A stretch of 64,000 bases of DNA from Acanthosepion esculentum (Eukaryota; Mollusca; Cephalopoda; Sepiida; Sepiidae): the NCBI GenBank assembly GCA_964036315.1, contig OZ038487.1:59673162-59737161 (forward strand), written 5' to 3'. The position numbers and the translations under genes are program-made. Every line of letters starts with the position of its first letter. Positions within the stretch are counted from its first letter, which is position 1. This document shows, one piece after another, positions 10,360 through 22,219 of the stretch. Below the pieces are notes generated by a model that worked only from the letters and a program-made list of their open reading frames with translations, did not search any database and was not told the DNA's origin.

Positions 10360-10480
10360 GAAGTTGTAGTAAGTGGACAAATACAGCTTAGAGGAACAAA
10401 AGATAAGAAAATGTGGAGAGCTATGATCAAGCACGTCCTGAAGTGACACGGAATATAAAAGAAGATTAAAAAAATATTCC
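10360..10480 (+). mobile_element. LINE-A 3' tail
   Basis: GTGGACAAATACAGCTTAGAGG ... AAAATGTGGAGAGCTATGATCAAGCACGTCCTGAAGTGACACGGAATATAAAAGAAGA is the LINE-A 3' terminus. Only this 5'-truncated end is present. Confidence 0.7.
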
Positions 10481-10843
10481 ATTTAGTATTGACCCTAATA
10501 TTTTATTTACTGCTTACCGGTTTATTCTATTTATTAAGGATAGCGTTATTTTATTTATTGTTAATAATAAATAAATAAGCTTGTAGGGGAGTTATATCTG
10601 TGAGTAAAAACATTATAAGCCCCTAAGATTTATCTATACAAGAATACTGGTAAAAATGAGAATCAGCAAGACGTGGAAACAACAAAACGAGTAATTATTT
10701 ATTATCTGATTGTTTTGTGGTGTTGAAGAACAAGAAATAATAAAAGTTTGGGGACAAATGAAGATTAAATATGGATCAGAATCCGACAGAAGGATAAGAT
10801 AAAGTCAAGTGTATAAAGTCTTTCTCTTATGTGTTTTTTTTAA

Positions 10844-10848
<5 letters not shown>
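10481..10848. other. Unassigned
   Basis: AT-rich sequence including TTATTTATTGTTAATAATAAATAAATAA, no gene. Confidence 0.4.

Positions 10849-10917
<69 letters not shown>
10849..10917. repeat. (ATT)n microsatellite
   Basis: About 23 uninterrupted TTA/ATT units. Confidence 0.95.
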
Positions 10918-12109
10918 GATGTATGTAATGAGTCTCCTGATAATTTAGTTGGAAAATTTAAGACGTGTCTGGGATTTTCTTACATAGAATTTTTGTTGAG
11001 GGTTTTGAGATAAATGTTACAATTATGTCCGGAAAAAGGAAAAAAAGAGTCGTGTTGATGGCCTGCCTGCGTTGACTGCTTGTCCGAGCGTGAGAATGTC
11101 ACGTTTTTATATGTGTAGAAGTAAAAAATGGAGTCGATTCAAATTCGTTTACAAAGAAGGAATTAATGATGATTATATTTGTTATAATAATTTATTGCAA
11201 TTACTTTTGACACTATAATTCATTTTTAAATTTTTATGGACAGCATAATAATTTTTATATTTATGTATTTCTTTATAGATACGACAATCTTAAATTTATT
11301 TTTCTAAATTTATTCATTTTATTTCATTTTATTGGTAAATTACTTTTCGTAATATCGCTATTCCTATTAGTACTTTATATTTTTAATATTAGTTTATTTG
11401 TGTGTCTGTTTGGTGCTCTTCAAGGAGATAGTGTTTGTATTTTTTTTTCGTTTTCACTGCTTTTCCCCTTGGCAATTTTATGTGAAGTCGTTATGTCGGA
11501 CTCCAAAAGTTTTGTCTCTGAGCATCATGTCCCAAAGCCCTAACCGTCATGTCAAGTTTTTCATAGTTTTCTTTCTTGCAGCTGTTCGTGACACTGCAAG
11601 TAGCAGTTAATAAAAAAGCAAATATTAAATCTAAAGCTTGAATTTGCTTTAAAATTAAAATCAATAACAATTTTCTGGACAATTCACTAGTTTTGAAATT
11701 TCAACAAATCAAAAATGCTTATTTTGACTTGTGGTAGCACGCCAATGAAATGATGGTAGGTTATAGATATACGTTTCCCGAATTTACCCATCGTCACACC
11801 AACTCTGATAAGAGTATAAAATGCGCATGCGTCACAGCTAAATATGCGAACTATGGTGATAGGTTTTCATAAATGAAGTTTAGGTCGAGTAATCCTGTCT
11901 GCTTAGATGATTTTTGATTGAGGATATCCCCAGGAATCTCCATGAGACAACCAAGTTACCATAGCTACCGCCTCCTTAAAACGTTCGACATTCGACCCTT
12001 GATCTCCCTTCCCTAAACTCGCTCAGGAACAGATATATGCTCAATGCGTAAAGAAACATGCCGAAGGGTTTAAGCGCGAGCAACACATATATGTTAACGC
12101 TCTGAATTA
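10918..12109. other. Unassigned; one promoter-like patch
   Basis: Contains two palindromic T-rich stretches but no gene. At 11814-11835 AGTATAAAATGCGCATGCGTCAC combines a TATA box with a GC-rich alternating palindrome, similar to the patch at 53101-53177. This alone does not show transcription. Confidence 0.35.
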
Positions 12110-12815
12110 GAGATACCACCCTGCCTCCAATCAGCATTGCTGATGCTCAAATTCACAGGAGCGTCTCTCTGCGACTTCTTGGTGTCACGTCTTCTACTGA
12201 CCTGAGGTGGAACAACTACATTGAATCAATAGCTACATCTACCGCAAAGACAGCTGGTTCGCTGTGTCGCGTCAGGTTTTTTTCTCCTCTGAACTCATCC
12301 TTCAAATCTACAAATCTACCATTTCTCCGAGGTTCTCAAGAAAATCCAAAGACGGATATGCAAAGTGATAGGTCCTGAACTGGCATATCGACTCCAGTCA
12401 CTTTCTCACAGCCGTGATGTGGCTTCCCTCTGTCTTTTCTACATATATTTTCATGGCAACTGCTTTGAAGAGCTATTTTCACTGGTACCCCAACTGCATG
12501 AATTTAAGCGTGCTACCAGGGTGTTTACTGCCGAAACAGTTAAATGTAAGTTCCTCTTCTACTCCAACACCTTCTTCACACACATTTCCCAACTGTGGAA
12601 CTTCCTTCATCTTACTTGCTTCCCTGATAGCTATAATCTTCAAATGTTTAAATGTAATATCAATCGACATCGTCTGATACTTTGATATTGATCTCCGTCC
12701 TTATCTTTATCCATTCTTCAAACACCACTCTTTACACTTACTTTCACTCTCTGTAACCCCTTGCGTGCTAGTGGCACTCCTGCCTTGCTTGGGGTCAAAT
12801 GTTTTTTAAAAAAAA
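12110..12815 (+). mobile_element. LINE-B, end of ORF2 and 3' end
   Basis: Frames carry 'LRLLGVTSSTDLRWNNYI' (about 12170-12225), 'RLQSLSHSRDVASLCLFY' (12385-12440), 'SSLVPQLHEF'-like (12480-12510) and 'NTFFTHISQLWNFL' to 'YNLQMFKCNINRH' (12565-12670), the order found after the RT domain in jockey/CR1-like LINEs. The 3' untranslated end (CTCTGTAACCCCTTGCGTGCTAGTGGCACTCCTGCCTTGCTTGGG) ends in an A-rich run near 12810 and recurs at 25240, 34530 (reverse), 20910 and 63500. There is a frame shift between the first and second blocks. Confidence 0.82.
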
Positions 12816-12943
12816 CAAGCGATGAAAATATGATAGAGTATTCATTAATATTGTGGCATCTACCCTGAATTAATCGTAAAAATGCAGGATATGAAATTAA
12901 TAACTACTAGGCACTTCATTTAGGCACCTTAGTGTTTAGTAAA

Positions 12944-13385
12944 TTTACTATAGAATATAATTAAAGTTAATAACAAATTTATTATAGAATATAATGAATG
13001 ATAATAACAAATTTGCTAAAGAATATAATGAATGATAATAACAAATTTGCTATAGAATATAATGAATGATAATAACAAATTTGCTATAGAATATAATGAA
13101 TGATAATAACAAATTTGCTAAAGAATATAATGAATGATAATAACACATTTGCTATAGAATATAATGACTGATAATGACAAATTTGCTAAAGAATATAATG
13201 AATGATAATAACAAATTTGCTATGGCATATAATGAATGATAATAACAAATTTGCTATGGCACATAATGAATGATAATAACAAATTTGCTAAAGAATATAA
13301 TGAATGATAATAACAAATTTGCTAAAGAATATAATGAATGATAATAACAAATTTGCTATAGAATATAATGAATGAGAATAATACT
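12944..13385. repeat. 34-bp minisatellite, about 13 units
   Basis: Tandem units of TAGAATATAATGAATGATAATAACAAATTTGCTA, with unit variants in the TATAGAA/TAAAGAA/TATGGCA position. All units contain stops in every frame, so it is not coding. It abuts the 3' end of the LINE-C remnant on the right. Confidence 0.95.
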
Positions 13386-15502
13386 TTCATGTTCTTTGAT
13401 ACAAATCATCGTCCAGTCTTCTGCAATTTCCAGGTATCTTTGAAGGCCAAATGTTGTAGTTGTGTAAGACCGTTCTAGTTGAACTAATCCTCTGCCTCCT
13501 TTGGATTTTACAAACGATTAACATTAGCCTTGGCATGATGCATGTGGGGGAAAGTAAGAAGCTTTCTTCTTTTGGCATCCATTCGCTTAATGCCAGCTAT
13601 GGTCCAGTTAAGGATATTGAAACTGTATTGCACCTCGGGAAAAACAAAGGTGGTTATGGCTGATATTCTGTTATTTTTTTTAAATTCAGCTTGGTATTCA
13701 GTACCAGATATGTAGAACTGCATTTCCAGTTTACCTGTAAAATTTATTAAGTTCCGTGTGAAATACATATTTTTTTGCGATAGAACCTACAACGTTTTTC
13801 GTATCGCCTTGTTCTTTGTGTCTTTAACTTCAGATTCTGTTTTAGTATTTCCTTGATTGATGGAATTTCAATTAGGTATTTCATTTTATATTTTCGCTTG
13901 ATCTTTTTTTGATTTGCGTGTGGAGACTTGTGGGTTTCTTGTGATCTCCTCGAGTATCAAAATACTTTCCTTTATTTTTCGCATCCGTCTTGCTTTCCAA
14001 GCTTGCTCTCTTTGTTTGATTTTTTCATTTTCTTGATCGCAAGCTTCCCAGTAGCTGCCAAAAATGTTGCGTATATGACATTATTAACTTCTGTGATGTT
14101 TCTAAGTGGTTTTTCCGTTCACAGTATATCCTGTGTAGCTTTGTATATTTACATAGTGAACTTATTGGTCTTTGTCATATAAATATTGGGAAGGTGGTGT
14201 CTGTCTGACATTTCTGATAGAGTTACTCTGATGAGTACTTGAATGCTGTGGATTTATCGGTTCGGCGATTTCACCTCTGTCGTTTTCAAAAAATTCTACT
14301 CTTATGTAGTTGGCCTCATCTTCATTGAAATAATCTGTATAACTGCAGGTTATATCACAGGTATATTCTTCGGTTTTATTTCCTGGGAGATTATTATTTC
14401 GTATCTGATTTATTTTACTTTTTACCTCATCCGCTGTCATATTGTTTATTTTTACCCTCATCTCTTTATTGCTTGGGTGATAGGTGGTCTTATTCTATCT
14501 CCTATCTAGATTATCTCATCTGATTCTGCATCTGAGAGTTTTTTATTTCGTACTATGTCCCTGAGGACATTGGTAAGCTTGTTTGGGTTGAGATGAGGTC
14601 TTATTCCACTTCCTACCATATATGGTATATCTGATCTATGGGGTTCTTTTGCGGATTCTCGGGTGCGATAAAAAAGGATGTGATGACTTGTTGATACTCT
14701 TTCCGATACCATTACGTTCAACTTCTTTTATTAGTTGATTTGGCATTAAGTCATTTGACCCAATGTTGGAAATCGTCCGGCGTTGGTGACCAATCGTCTC
14801 TTCGTTGTTGGAAGAGTTTGTTCAAGTGAAAGATTTTTGGATCCCAGACTGGTTCTTCTCTGAGATACGCGGTCCTTGTTGACCGGGGTAACGGCCGATC
14901 CTGCATGAATATTTGTTCATCATCACTGAGATTTGTAATTTTTTGCGTTTTATCCTTGACGGGCAAAGGGTAATTATGTTCTAGCTACCAGTTCTAGGAC
15001 GACTGTCGTCCAAGACAAAAGAGCTCGTCCATGAGAAAGGGGAGGGATTATATTCAGATTTCCATGGTTAAAGATTTCATTATTAAATAATGTATTCAGA
15101 GGAGTGGCGAGTATAATGGTATGGAAATTGTATTGACTATAATAACTTTTACCTTTAAGTTGCAAGTTGCAATGGGCACTACCAGATGAAATATCAGAGG
15201 TGAACATAATTTTACATTGAGGGTTATCACAAAAAAGACTTAAAGTCAAAGAGACTTAAAATGAAATTAAAGAAATGTAATTTCAAATGTATAAAATCTA
15301 GGATAGCTTACATTTTGAAAGACGGACACAGAATGTCATCTGACAAATGCTCAACTTTCGGACGCCAATGAGAGTGATAATAATCCTGTTTTATAGGGCA
15401 GTTACTCTTAATATACAAGTTATTGGAAGGGTCATCAAGAAAATCATTAAACAAATGAAAAGAAACTAAGAAAAAAAAAACAGATTTTACATTTGCGGTC
15501 AT
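13386..15502 (-). mobile_element. LINE-C with the RT core deleted
   Basis: Read from right to left, the minus strand gives an N-terminal region with SAKEPHRSDIPYM and 'NKLTNVLRDIVRNKKLSDAE' (14721-14520), 'INQIRNNNLPGN' (about 14400), 'VNNVIYATFLAATGKLA' (about 14060) and 'KLKTQRTRRYEKRCRFY' (about 13790). After a few residues it runs into the segment that normally follows the palm: 'ISAITTFVFPEVQYSFNIL.W' and 'AKRRKLLTFPHMHHAKANVNRL' (13680-13510), then GGRGLVQLERSYTTTT in another frame (about 13495-13450). Everything between, including all RT catalytic motifs, is missing at about 13730. Several stops and shifts are present. Confidence 0.75.
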
Positions 15503-15627
15503 TTCTCAACATACAAGCCCCCGAAATTAAAACTTTCACTCAAGGAATAGTCAGTCAGAAAGCAGAACAGTGTCGGATTAGTCCACCAGTCGGTGATAAT
15601 AAAGAAAGTCAGCCGATACGATCCTTA

Positions 15628-15629
15628 AC

Positions 15630-15677
<48 letters not shown>
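15628..15677. repeat. (ATT)n microsatellite
   Basis: About 16 ATT units; on the minus strand these are AAT units directly behind a LINE-C 3' end, a usual LINE tail arrangement. Confidence 0.93.
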
Positions 15678-15678
<1 letters not shown>

Positions 15679-15684
15679 TCCTTA

Positions 15685-15770
15685 AATCTCTGTTCTTTAC
15701 ACGTTTTCATCCGAGTTCTAACCAGAAACTCAAGGTCAGAAATGACTTCATGAATTTTTTTACTGGTCAT
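15685..15770 (-). repeat. Partial duplicate of LINE-C 3' end
   Basis: ACACGTTTTCATCCGAGTTCTAACCAGAAACTCAAGGTCAGAAATGACTTCATGA repeats, with differences, the segment at 15893-15950 (ACACATTTCTTTCCGGGTCCCGCCCAGAAACCTAAGGTTAGAAATGGCATCATGA). It is a second, shorter LINE-C end next to the (ATT) run. Confidence 0.6.
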
Positions 15771-15799
15771 TTATTTAAAAAAATAAAATAAAAATACAC

Positions 15800-16375
15800 T
15801 AAGATCACACATTTTACATAGATAAAGCATTTCGTAATGTGTGAGCTGCAATTGTGAGTATTATAGTTTTGATTTCCTTTGATTTCTAGTGTGTACACAT
15901 TTCTTTCCGGGTCCCGCCCAGAAACCTAAGGTTAGAAATGGCATCATGATATTTTCTACTGTACAATTAGAAAAAAAATTACTAGATAAAGCCCTTCCTA
16001 AGACGTGGGCCGCACTCGTGAGAACAACATTTTGTATTTCTTTAAGGTATGGACTTCCAGGAATCCATTCAATTAGACTACTGGAATCTTTTCCAACCAA
16101 TCCAAGGGCTCCAACTACAACAGGAATTGTTGATGTTCCCATGTGCCACATTTTTAAGATTTTATGGTCCTTGTATTTTGATAGCTTTTTGAAGATTTCC
16201 AAAGATACATTGCAGTCTGAAGGGACTGCCAAATCAATGAAGAGGCACTTTTTTGTTTGTGGTCTTTAATAACAATGTCTGGGCGGTTAACTTTGATTGT
16301 TCTGTCTGTCTGTTGTGTAGTCCCATAAAGTCGTAACAGATCCTATCTTCGTAACCAGAGATTATTATTATTATT
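15800..16375 (-). mobile_element. LINE-C C-terminal region
   Basis: The minus strand encodes 'LWDYTTDRQ..Q' with 'NRPDIVIKDHKQKK' (about 16340-16260, partly shifted), then an open frame (16232-15861) with DCNVSLEIFKKLSKYKDHKI, 'MW.MGTSTIPVVVGALGLVGK', 'PGSPYLKEIQNVVLTSAAHV' and 'LGRALSS'. This matches the C-terminal domain of a LINE family common in molluscs and cnidarians. The last 123 codons are still open. The related copy at 60535-61045 is more decayed. Confidence 0.8.
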
Positions 16376-16493
16376 AGTAGTAGTATTATTATTATTACAA
16401 TATTTATATGTAAGTGTGGTGGTTGGTCTAGTAATATTCTTCTTCTTCTTCTTCTTCTTCTTCTTCTTCTTCTTCTTCTTCTTCTTCTTCTTC

Positions 16494-16569
<76 letters not shown>

Positions 16570-16570
16570 T
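16371..16570. repeat. Compound trinucleotide tract (ATT)-(CTT)-(ATT)-(AGT)
   Basis: Short ATT/AGT runs (16361-16395), then about 18 CTT units (16439-16493), about 11 ATT units (16494-16525) and about 14 AGT units (16527-16570). Each step differs by one base of the trinucleotide, as expected from successive expansion of mutated units. Confidence 0.93.
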
Positions 16571-17329
16571 CTGGTACTATTATTATTATTTATCCATTTA
16601 TTTATTAATTTATTGATATTTATTATTTATTTAGGTGTGGTGGCTTTCTTAGCGTTCTTATTATTAATAATAAAAATATTATTATTGTTTTTTTGTCGTT
16701 GTTGCTGTTATTAGAGTTATTGTTGTTGTTGTTGTTAATGTTCTTATAATTGTTATCATTACGAATCGTAATAGTTGTAATATAAGTAATAGTAGTAGCG
16801 ACGGCAAGAATAGTCAGTCGTTGCACATCTCGGAAAATATTTTTCTAGCTGAGCTGCTTAGGCGTTTTAATCCCATTTACATGCATTAAAATCTTTGCTT
16901 TCGCGTCTAAGCCGTTTATGTGGTACTTTAGGCTCGGTTAATAAATGTCTGCCGCATCAACTGGTATCAATATAAAAAAATTGCAGGTATTTACCGAAGT
17001 ATAATAATTCGCTCTTAATACGCTGAACCATAAAGTAACGCCTGCAAATAACAATGACTGAACGGAGTAGATCAAAGGTTTCAGAAAAATACAAAGGTAC
17101 ATTGACAAGATCGCTGGGGAAACGCGACAAAAAGAAAATGCTAGAATGTAGCATATACGAATGTTGGTAGACAGATGTTTCAGTTATTACATGCTGGAGA
17201 TGGCGTCGTTATGTTGGAAAACATATACGGTTTATACGCACGTGTATACAAAATGGTGGACACAATACTTTCAAAGAAAGAAAGAAAGAAAGAAAGGTCC
17301 TATCAGCAGATTTGCAATATAAACTTTAG
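16571..17329. other. Unassigned; short simple repeats
   Basis: ATT/TTG-rich to 16740, then ordinary sequence, then (AAAG)5 at 17273-17297. No gene. Confidence 0.4.
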
Positions 17330-17420
17330 CAAACGTCTGCAACAGAGATTGGCTAAATGCCCTAGTAGACTGGTGATCTTGGAAACTCGGTTATTATATA
17401 AGAGTACATAGGTTCGCCAA
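17330..17420 (+). repeat. SINE-2 3' fragment
   Basis: AGCAAACGTCTGCAACAGAGATTGGCTAAATGCCCTAGTAGACTGGTGATCTTGGAAA corresponds to the last part of SINE-2 (GTCTGCA..AGGGATTG.CTAGCCGCCCT.GTAGAC.GGTATCCTCGAA). Confidence 0.5.
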
Positions 17421-17723
17421 TAGTCCGATTCACACTCCTCTCCGGTCTTTTTAACAAGAGTGTAGGTTTACCCCGTTTTTCCTGTTCAGGATTAGGTTTC
17501 CGGTTCCCTCTAAAAATATTCTCTTCCACTTCCGGTCAACCCTTGCGTCTCTGTGTCGTTGTGACATTGCTTGGGTGGTGCCTCTTACTCTGCAATACTC
17601 TACCTCGAGGGTATCTTGGGCATTGTACTGTGTGAACGTTATTGTAAACATAAAAAGTCGCCTACAGCGGCTAGCGAATCCCTGTTGCAGATGCTTACTC
17701 AAGTATATTTGTGTTTCTTCAAC

Positions 17724-17841
<118 letters not shown>

Positions 17842-18339
17842 AAGATATTAAAATATGTTAAGAATCGCTACACAGTTACAATATGTTTCAACACCATAAA
17901 TGTGTCTCTTCAGGCGATGTTAAATTATTGGCGAGTGAAAGATAAATTTAATTTTAAAAAATCAGAATACTTTCAAAAATAAATTGTGGGCTTTGTCGTG
18001 ATCAGCCAATTGAATGTGACCTATGTTAAATTCAAATTCCCCGGAAAAAAATAATATAGGTAATGACACGAAGTTGTCAGCATATAAAACCTAGACAATT
18101 TCCTTATGGGTAGATATAGGTTATTGCATAATTTCGTAAATTATCGAAGTCAGACGCTCAAATTTCCCAAGAAGCAAACGCAAAAGAGATGGGAGGTAAT
18201 TTAACATAATGCTAGCCAGTTATATGTTCGTTCAGCTTCTTACATAAATTTTGTACTTGATAAATAAAAGACACCTTTAAGAAACTGGCAAACAACAAAC
18301 ACAGAACTATTTTGGCAAATTAATATGAAACCATTAAAT
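17842..18339. other. Unassigned
   Basis: AT-rich, no feature recognised. Confidence 0.4.
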
Positions 18340-18786
18340 AAAGATATTCCATATAAGATGTTAATAATACCAACTAATCAATGAAAGATGTTAACAATAC
18401 CAACCAAACACCTGTAAATCCATATAAGATGTTAATAACACTAACCAAACATCAATACAAAACGGTATTAAATCACAGTGAAGTATACAAATAGAATAGT
18501 AAGTCATATAAGATGAACAAAAGTTCATCTACTGATTATTCCTATAAGGAAAAGTATTATTGAATTCAAAGTTTAAACATATTGTAAGGTAAAAGCAGAC
18601 TATGCCTATAATTTACATCCATTTCACTTCTTTGGTTTAATAAGGAGTTTTTATAATTAAAAAAACATACTAGTAATTTCTAATTTTTCATGTAAAGCTC
18701 TACATGTTCTAGCTTTTTTTTAAACATTATTTATTAACATGTTTATTAACATCTTTCATTGATTAGTTGGTATTATTAACATTTTA
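18340..18786. repeat. Foldback element with 35-bp perfect inverted repeats
   Basis: GTTAATAATACCAACTAATC...TGTTAA at 18360-18394 is repeated exactly in reverse complement at 18746-18780. The left side also holds three direct subunits of the type CATATAAGATGTTAATAA.ACCAACCAA (18349, 18378 and 18421 onward). There is no protein-coding potential between the arms. It looks like a non-autonomous element with iterated subterminal repeats. Confidence 0.6.
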
Positions 18787-18883
18787 CATGAACCTTTCTG
18801 CTTACTAATGATATATGAGGGAAATGAGGATGATTCATTCTTTTGTACGAGGCATAATTGTTTACTTCGTCCTTTATTTAAGT

Positions 18884-19599
<716 letters not shown>

Positions 19600-19835
19600 T
19601 ATATACAGTGGGGGGGGGAACAAATATTCGTACACATACAAATTTATAATTTATTGTACTTCCAACTAATGAATAAGCATACTTTTCATATAATTAGCTG
19701 TACACAAAATGCATAATGACTAAATATACATAGAAAACACGAAAGAATTTTGATGTAATGGAAATAAATCCCATTTATCCATTTTAATGGGTGAAAAAAT
19801 TACTCGTACAATGCAATTTTCAGATTTAAAAATTT
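19600..19835 (-). mobile_element. Tc1-like element end (solo 3' end)
   Basis: CAGTGGGGGGGGGAACAAATATTCGTACACATACAAATTTATAATTTATTG ... GGAAATAAATCCCATTTATCCATTTTAATGGGTGAAAAAATTACTCGTACAATGC matches the left end of the Tc1 remnant at 19988, in the same orientation, but no transposase sequence follows. It is therefore a truncated second copy of the same family. Confidence 0.65.
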
Positions 19836-19913
19836 TGATAAATAGATCAGATAAAATGAGATGTCAGTATTATTTTCATTTTCTGTCATTTAGACGATAA
19901 TTTATCTATCGCA

Positions 19914-19935
19914 ACACATACACACACACACACAT

Positions 19936-19987
<52 letters not shown>
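19914..19987. repeat. (AC)n-(AT)n microsatellite
   Basis: AC units with TACA interruptions followed by about 21 AT units; the Tc1 end starts immediately after. Confidence 0.92.
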
Positions 19988-19991
<4 letters not shown>

Positions 19992-20720
19992 GGGGGACAA
20001 AGATTTATATACATACAGATTTTTAAACTTATTGTATTTCCAACACAATTAATAAACATTCTTTTCAGATAATTAACTGTACAATGATGCATAATAACTA
20101 AATATGCATAGAAAACATAACAAATTTAATTTAATGGAAATAAATCCCATTTATCTATTTTAATGGGTGAAAAAACTATTCGTACAATACGAAATACATA
20201 ATCTTCATTTAATACTTTGCAGGATAGCCATTATTCACTTCCACAGCAACCAACCTCAAGCAAAGTTCACAATTAATGAATTGCAAATTTTAGTTGGTAT
20301 TTTATTCCGTTCTTCTTCACATATGGTCTTCAGATCCGGGAGTTTTTTTTTTGTTTTTTTTTGAGATCTCGACTGGATTTGAATTTTTCAAATAACTCCA
20401 AAGATTCTCGATTGGGTTTAAATCTAGGGACTGACTGGGCCATTTCAGGAAAAATTTACATTATCTTTAGCAAGTCAATCTCTTCGTAGATTTTGCCGTG
20501 TGCTTCGGATTATTATCTTGTTCGGAGGTCCAATCAGGAGGAAGTTCAAGATTTTCAACCGAAATCATTACATTTGCTTCCAAAATATTTTCATATGCTG
20601 GGGCATTCATTCTACCATCTATTACTCATTTGCTGTCAGTAATTTTGCAGAAAAAACCCACCCCGAAACGTGCAATTAGCTTTTTTTTACAATAACTTAT
20701 CTCAGAAATATGAACAGAAA
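19988..20720 (-). pseudogene. Tc1-like transposase remnant
   Basis: Left end GTGGGGGGACAAAGATTTATATACATACAG is the terminal repeat. On the minus strand the catalytic part is readable: 'PDWTSEQDNNPKH' around the second Asp (about 20540-20500) and WPSQSLDLNPIENLW around the third acidic residue (20443-20400). The Asp of the second motif and the Asp/Glu of the third are retained, but stops and a T-run (20341-20362) break the frame, and the N-terminal DNA-binding half is absent. C-terminal and 3' untranslated parts run to 19988. Confidence 0.8.
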
Positions 20721-20769
20721 TAGACAAAGAACAATATTAAGGAGGGAAACAATAAAATAAGAAGATAGA

Positions 20770-20885
20770 AGAGAAAGATAGGGACTTCAATTTAATTTCT
20801 AAAGATCAAAGTTGACTGGAAAGCAAAAAACAGAAGAGAGTTCCACAATTGAGAAGTGCGAGAGAAGAAAGTGTTAGCATAGAAC
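20770..20885 (-). mobile_element. LINE-B fragment
   Basis: On the minus strand the region around GTGTTAGCATAGAACGG/GAGAGAAGAAAGTG/GAGTTCCACAATTG corresponds to the 'FYS...FSRTS.LWN.LP' block of LINE-B. Confidence 0.5.
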
Positions 20886-20894
20886 GGTAATTTG

Positions 20895-20970
20895 TTTTTC
20901 TTTTTCACACTCGGTAACCCTTGCGTTTCAGTGGTTTCATTGCCTAGATAAGGGTTAAATGATTTTAAAA
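20895..20970 (+). mobile_element. LINE-B 3' end
   Basis: CTTTTTCACACTCGGTAACCCTTGCGTTTCAGTGGTTTCATTGCCTAGATAAGGGTTAAATGATTTTAAAAAAATG is the LINE-B 3' terminus with its A-rich tail. It points the opposite way to the fragment just before it, so two insertions or an inversion met here. Confidence 0.6.
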
Positions 20971-21480
20971 AAATGAAATAGTTTAGCTCCTTGATGAAAA
21001 CAGCCGACCAACACTACTCAGAAGGCAATAGTTGTAGGGTGAAATATTTGAGTAATGAATTAAGCGATAAAAATAAAATTCCGTTTATAGTTAATGCAGG
21101 TAACAAAACAAATTTAGAAAATTATTGTAAGTTCGTGGAGGTTTTTTGAGTTGTTAAGTTTGCACCTGAAAACCTTTAAGATGAAGGGTATACTAACGCA
21201 AAATTCCGCTCTTTCGTATTCTATAAACCTCACCATTAAAATTAAGTTTTCAAGACAGCAAATTGACGAACTGGCTTCCGGCCTTTTTAGATATTAATTC
21301 GTTAAAGGATTTGTGATCCATCATTTAAAGACGTCTGATCTGGGAATGGAAAATGATTTTAAAGCAGAAGATATCTCTCAGAAGCAATAAAAAATCTTCT
21401 GATTATCAGTAAGAGAACATTGTTCCAAAATGATTTGTCCCGTCATGACCCCAAATATCTACTGCGCTCACGCTAAGAAA
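20971..21480. other. Unassigned
   Basis: No gene or repeat recognised. Confidence 0.4.
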
Positions 21481-21870
21481 TAACAAAGAAGGCTGTGGAC
21501 TCGGTGCCACACCAGAATATAAAAGAAGCCAGGTGCATCCTCTGATGCACCTGGAAGGTAACCGCATAGTAACCAGGTACATAATACCGTTTCAACCGAT
21601 GGCTCCGACATGTAAAAAGGTGGTTCATCCAGAGGATCTTATGATTTGCACTGGTAAAACAAACGAATTAGAGGGAGTTATATAAACTCCTCACGTGACA
21701 AGAACGTCAGTCACTAATCTAATGAGCTTATGTAAAGGATTGGCAGAAGAAGTATGGATAGCAAAAAAAAAACAAGAAAAATATTAAGAACTACGAAGGA
21801 CAGGAAATTGAGGAGAGCCATGATCGCCAACGTCCTGAAAAGACATGGAAAATAGAAGAAGAGGAAGATG
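21481..21870 (+). mobile_element. LINE-A 3' end, with a short perfect hairpin
   Basis: The right part (AACTACGAAGGACAGGAAATTGAGGAGAGCCATGATCGCCAACGTCCTGAAAAGACATGG) is the LINE-A terminus. Upstream it contains pieces of the 'RKEL..KSLS.WMAEE' coding end (AAAGGATTGGCAGAAGAAG). CCAGGTGCATC-CTCT-GATGCACCTGG (21529-21554) is an 11-bp perfect hairpin in the left part. Confidence 0.65.
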
Positions 21871-22059
21871 TGGTATTAGTTAAGTATATGTTTCTCTAGT
21901 CTATATATTCTGGATTTAACACTAATATTTAAATCAGAAAAAGGAAACAGTTTAAATTTTTGGAACTCGGTTGGGCTGTTCTACCCAACACGCCAGGTTC
22001 ACAAGACTGATTACCGAATTTTCCTTGCTACAAAACGAATTGATAGGAATCGATTTGTT

Positions 22060-22190
22060 TGTTGTTTTATTTTATTGTTTTGTTTTTTGTTTGTTTTACA
22101 ATGGATAATCAACACTTGTAAGTTTGTATAAAGACGAAACATATTTTGAACTGTAAGAATTATTTTTTTTTTGCGATGTATGTTACATTA
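22060..22190 (+). repeat. TACGG-type interspersed repeat, diverged
   Basis: TTGTTTTACAATGGATAATCAACACTTGTAAGTTTGTATAAAGACGAAACATATTTTGAACTGTAAGAATTATTTTTTTT follows the pattern of the copy at 8851, again behind a LINE-A end. Confidence 0.4.
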
Positions 22191-22219
22191 ATTCTTTTTT
22201 GAGAATAACAATGATTTTT

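Noticed and set aside
12944..13385. CRISPR-like array (regular repeats)
   Set aside because: Units are directly adjacent without unique spacers and the genome is eukaryotic; it is a minisatellite.
13928..14509. Hydrophobic plus-strand frames (84 and 88 codons)
   Set aside because: They are the antisense of the LINE-C N-terminal coding remnant, which fits known family blocks on the minus strand.
15889..16269. Plus-strand frame of 126 codons
   Set aside because: Opposite strand of the LINE-C C-terminal region, whose minus-strand motifs are unmistakable.
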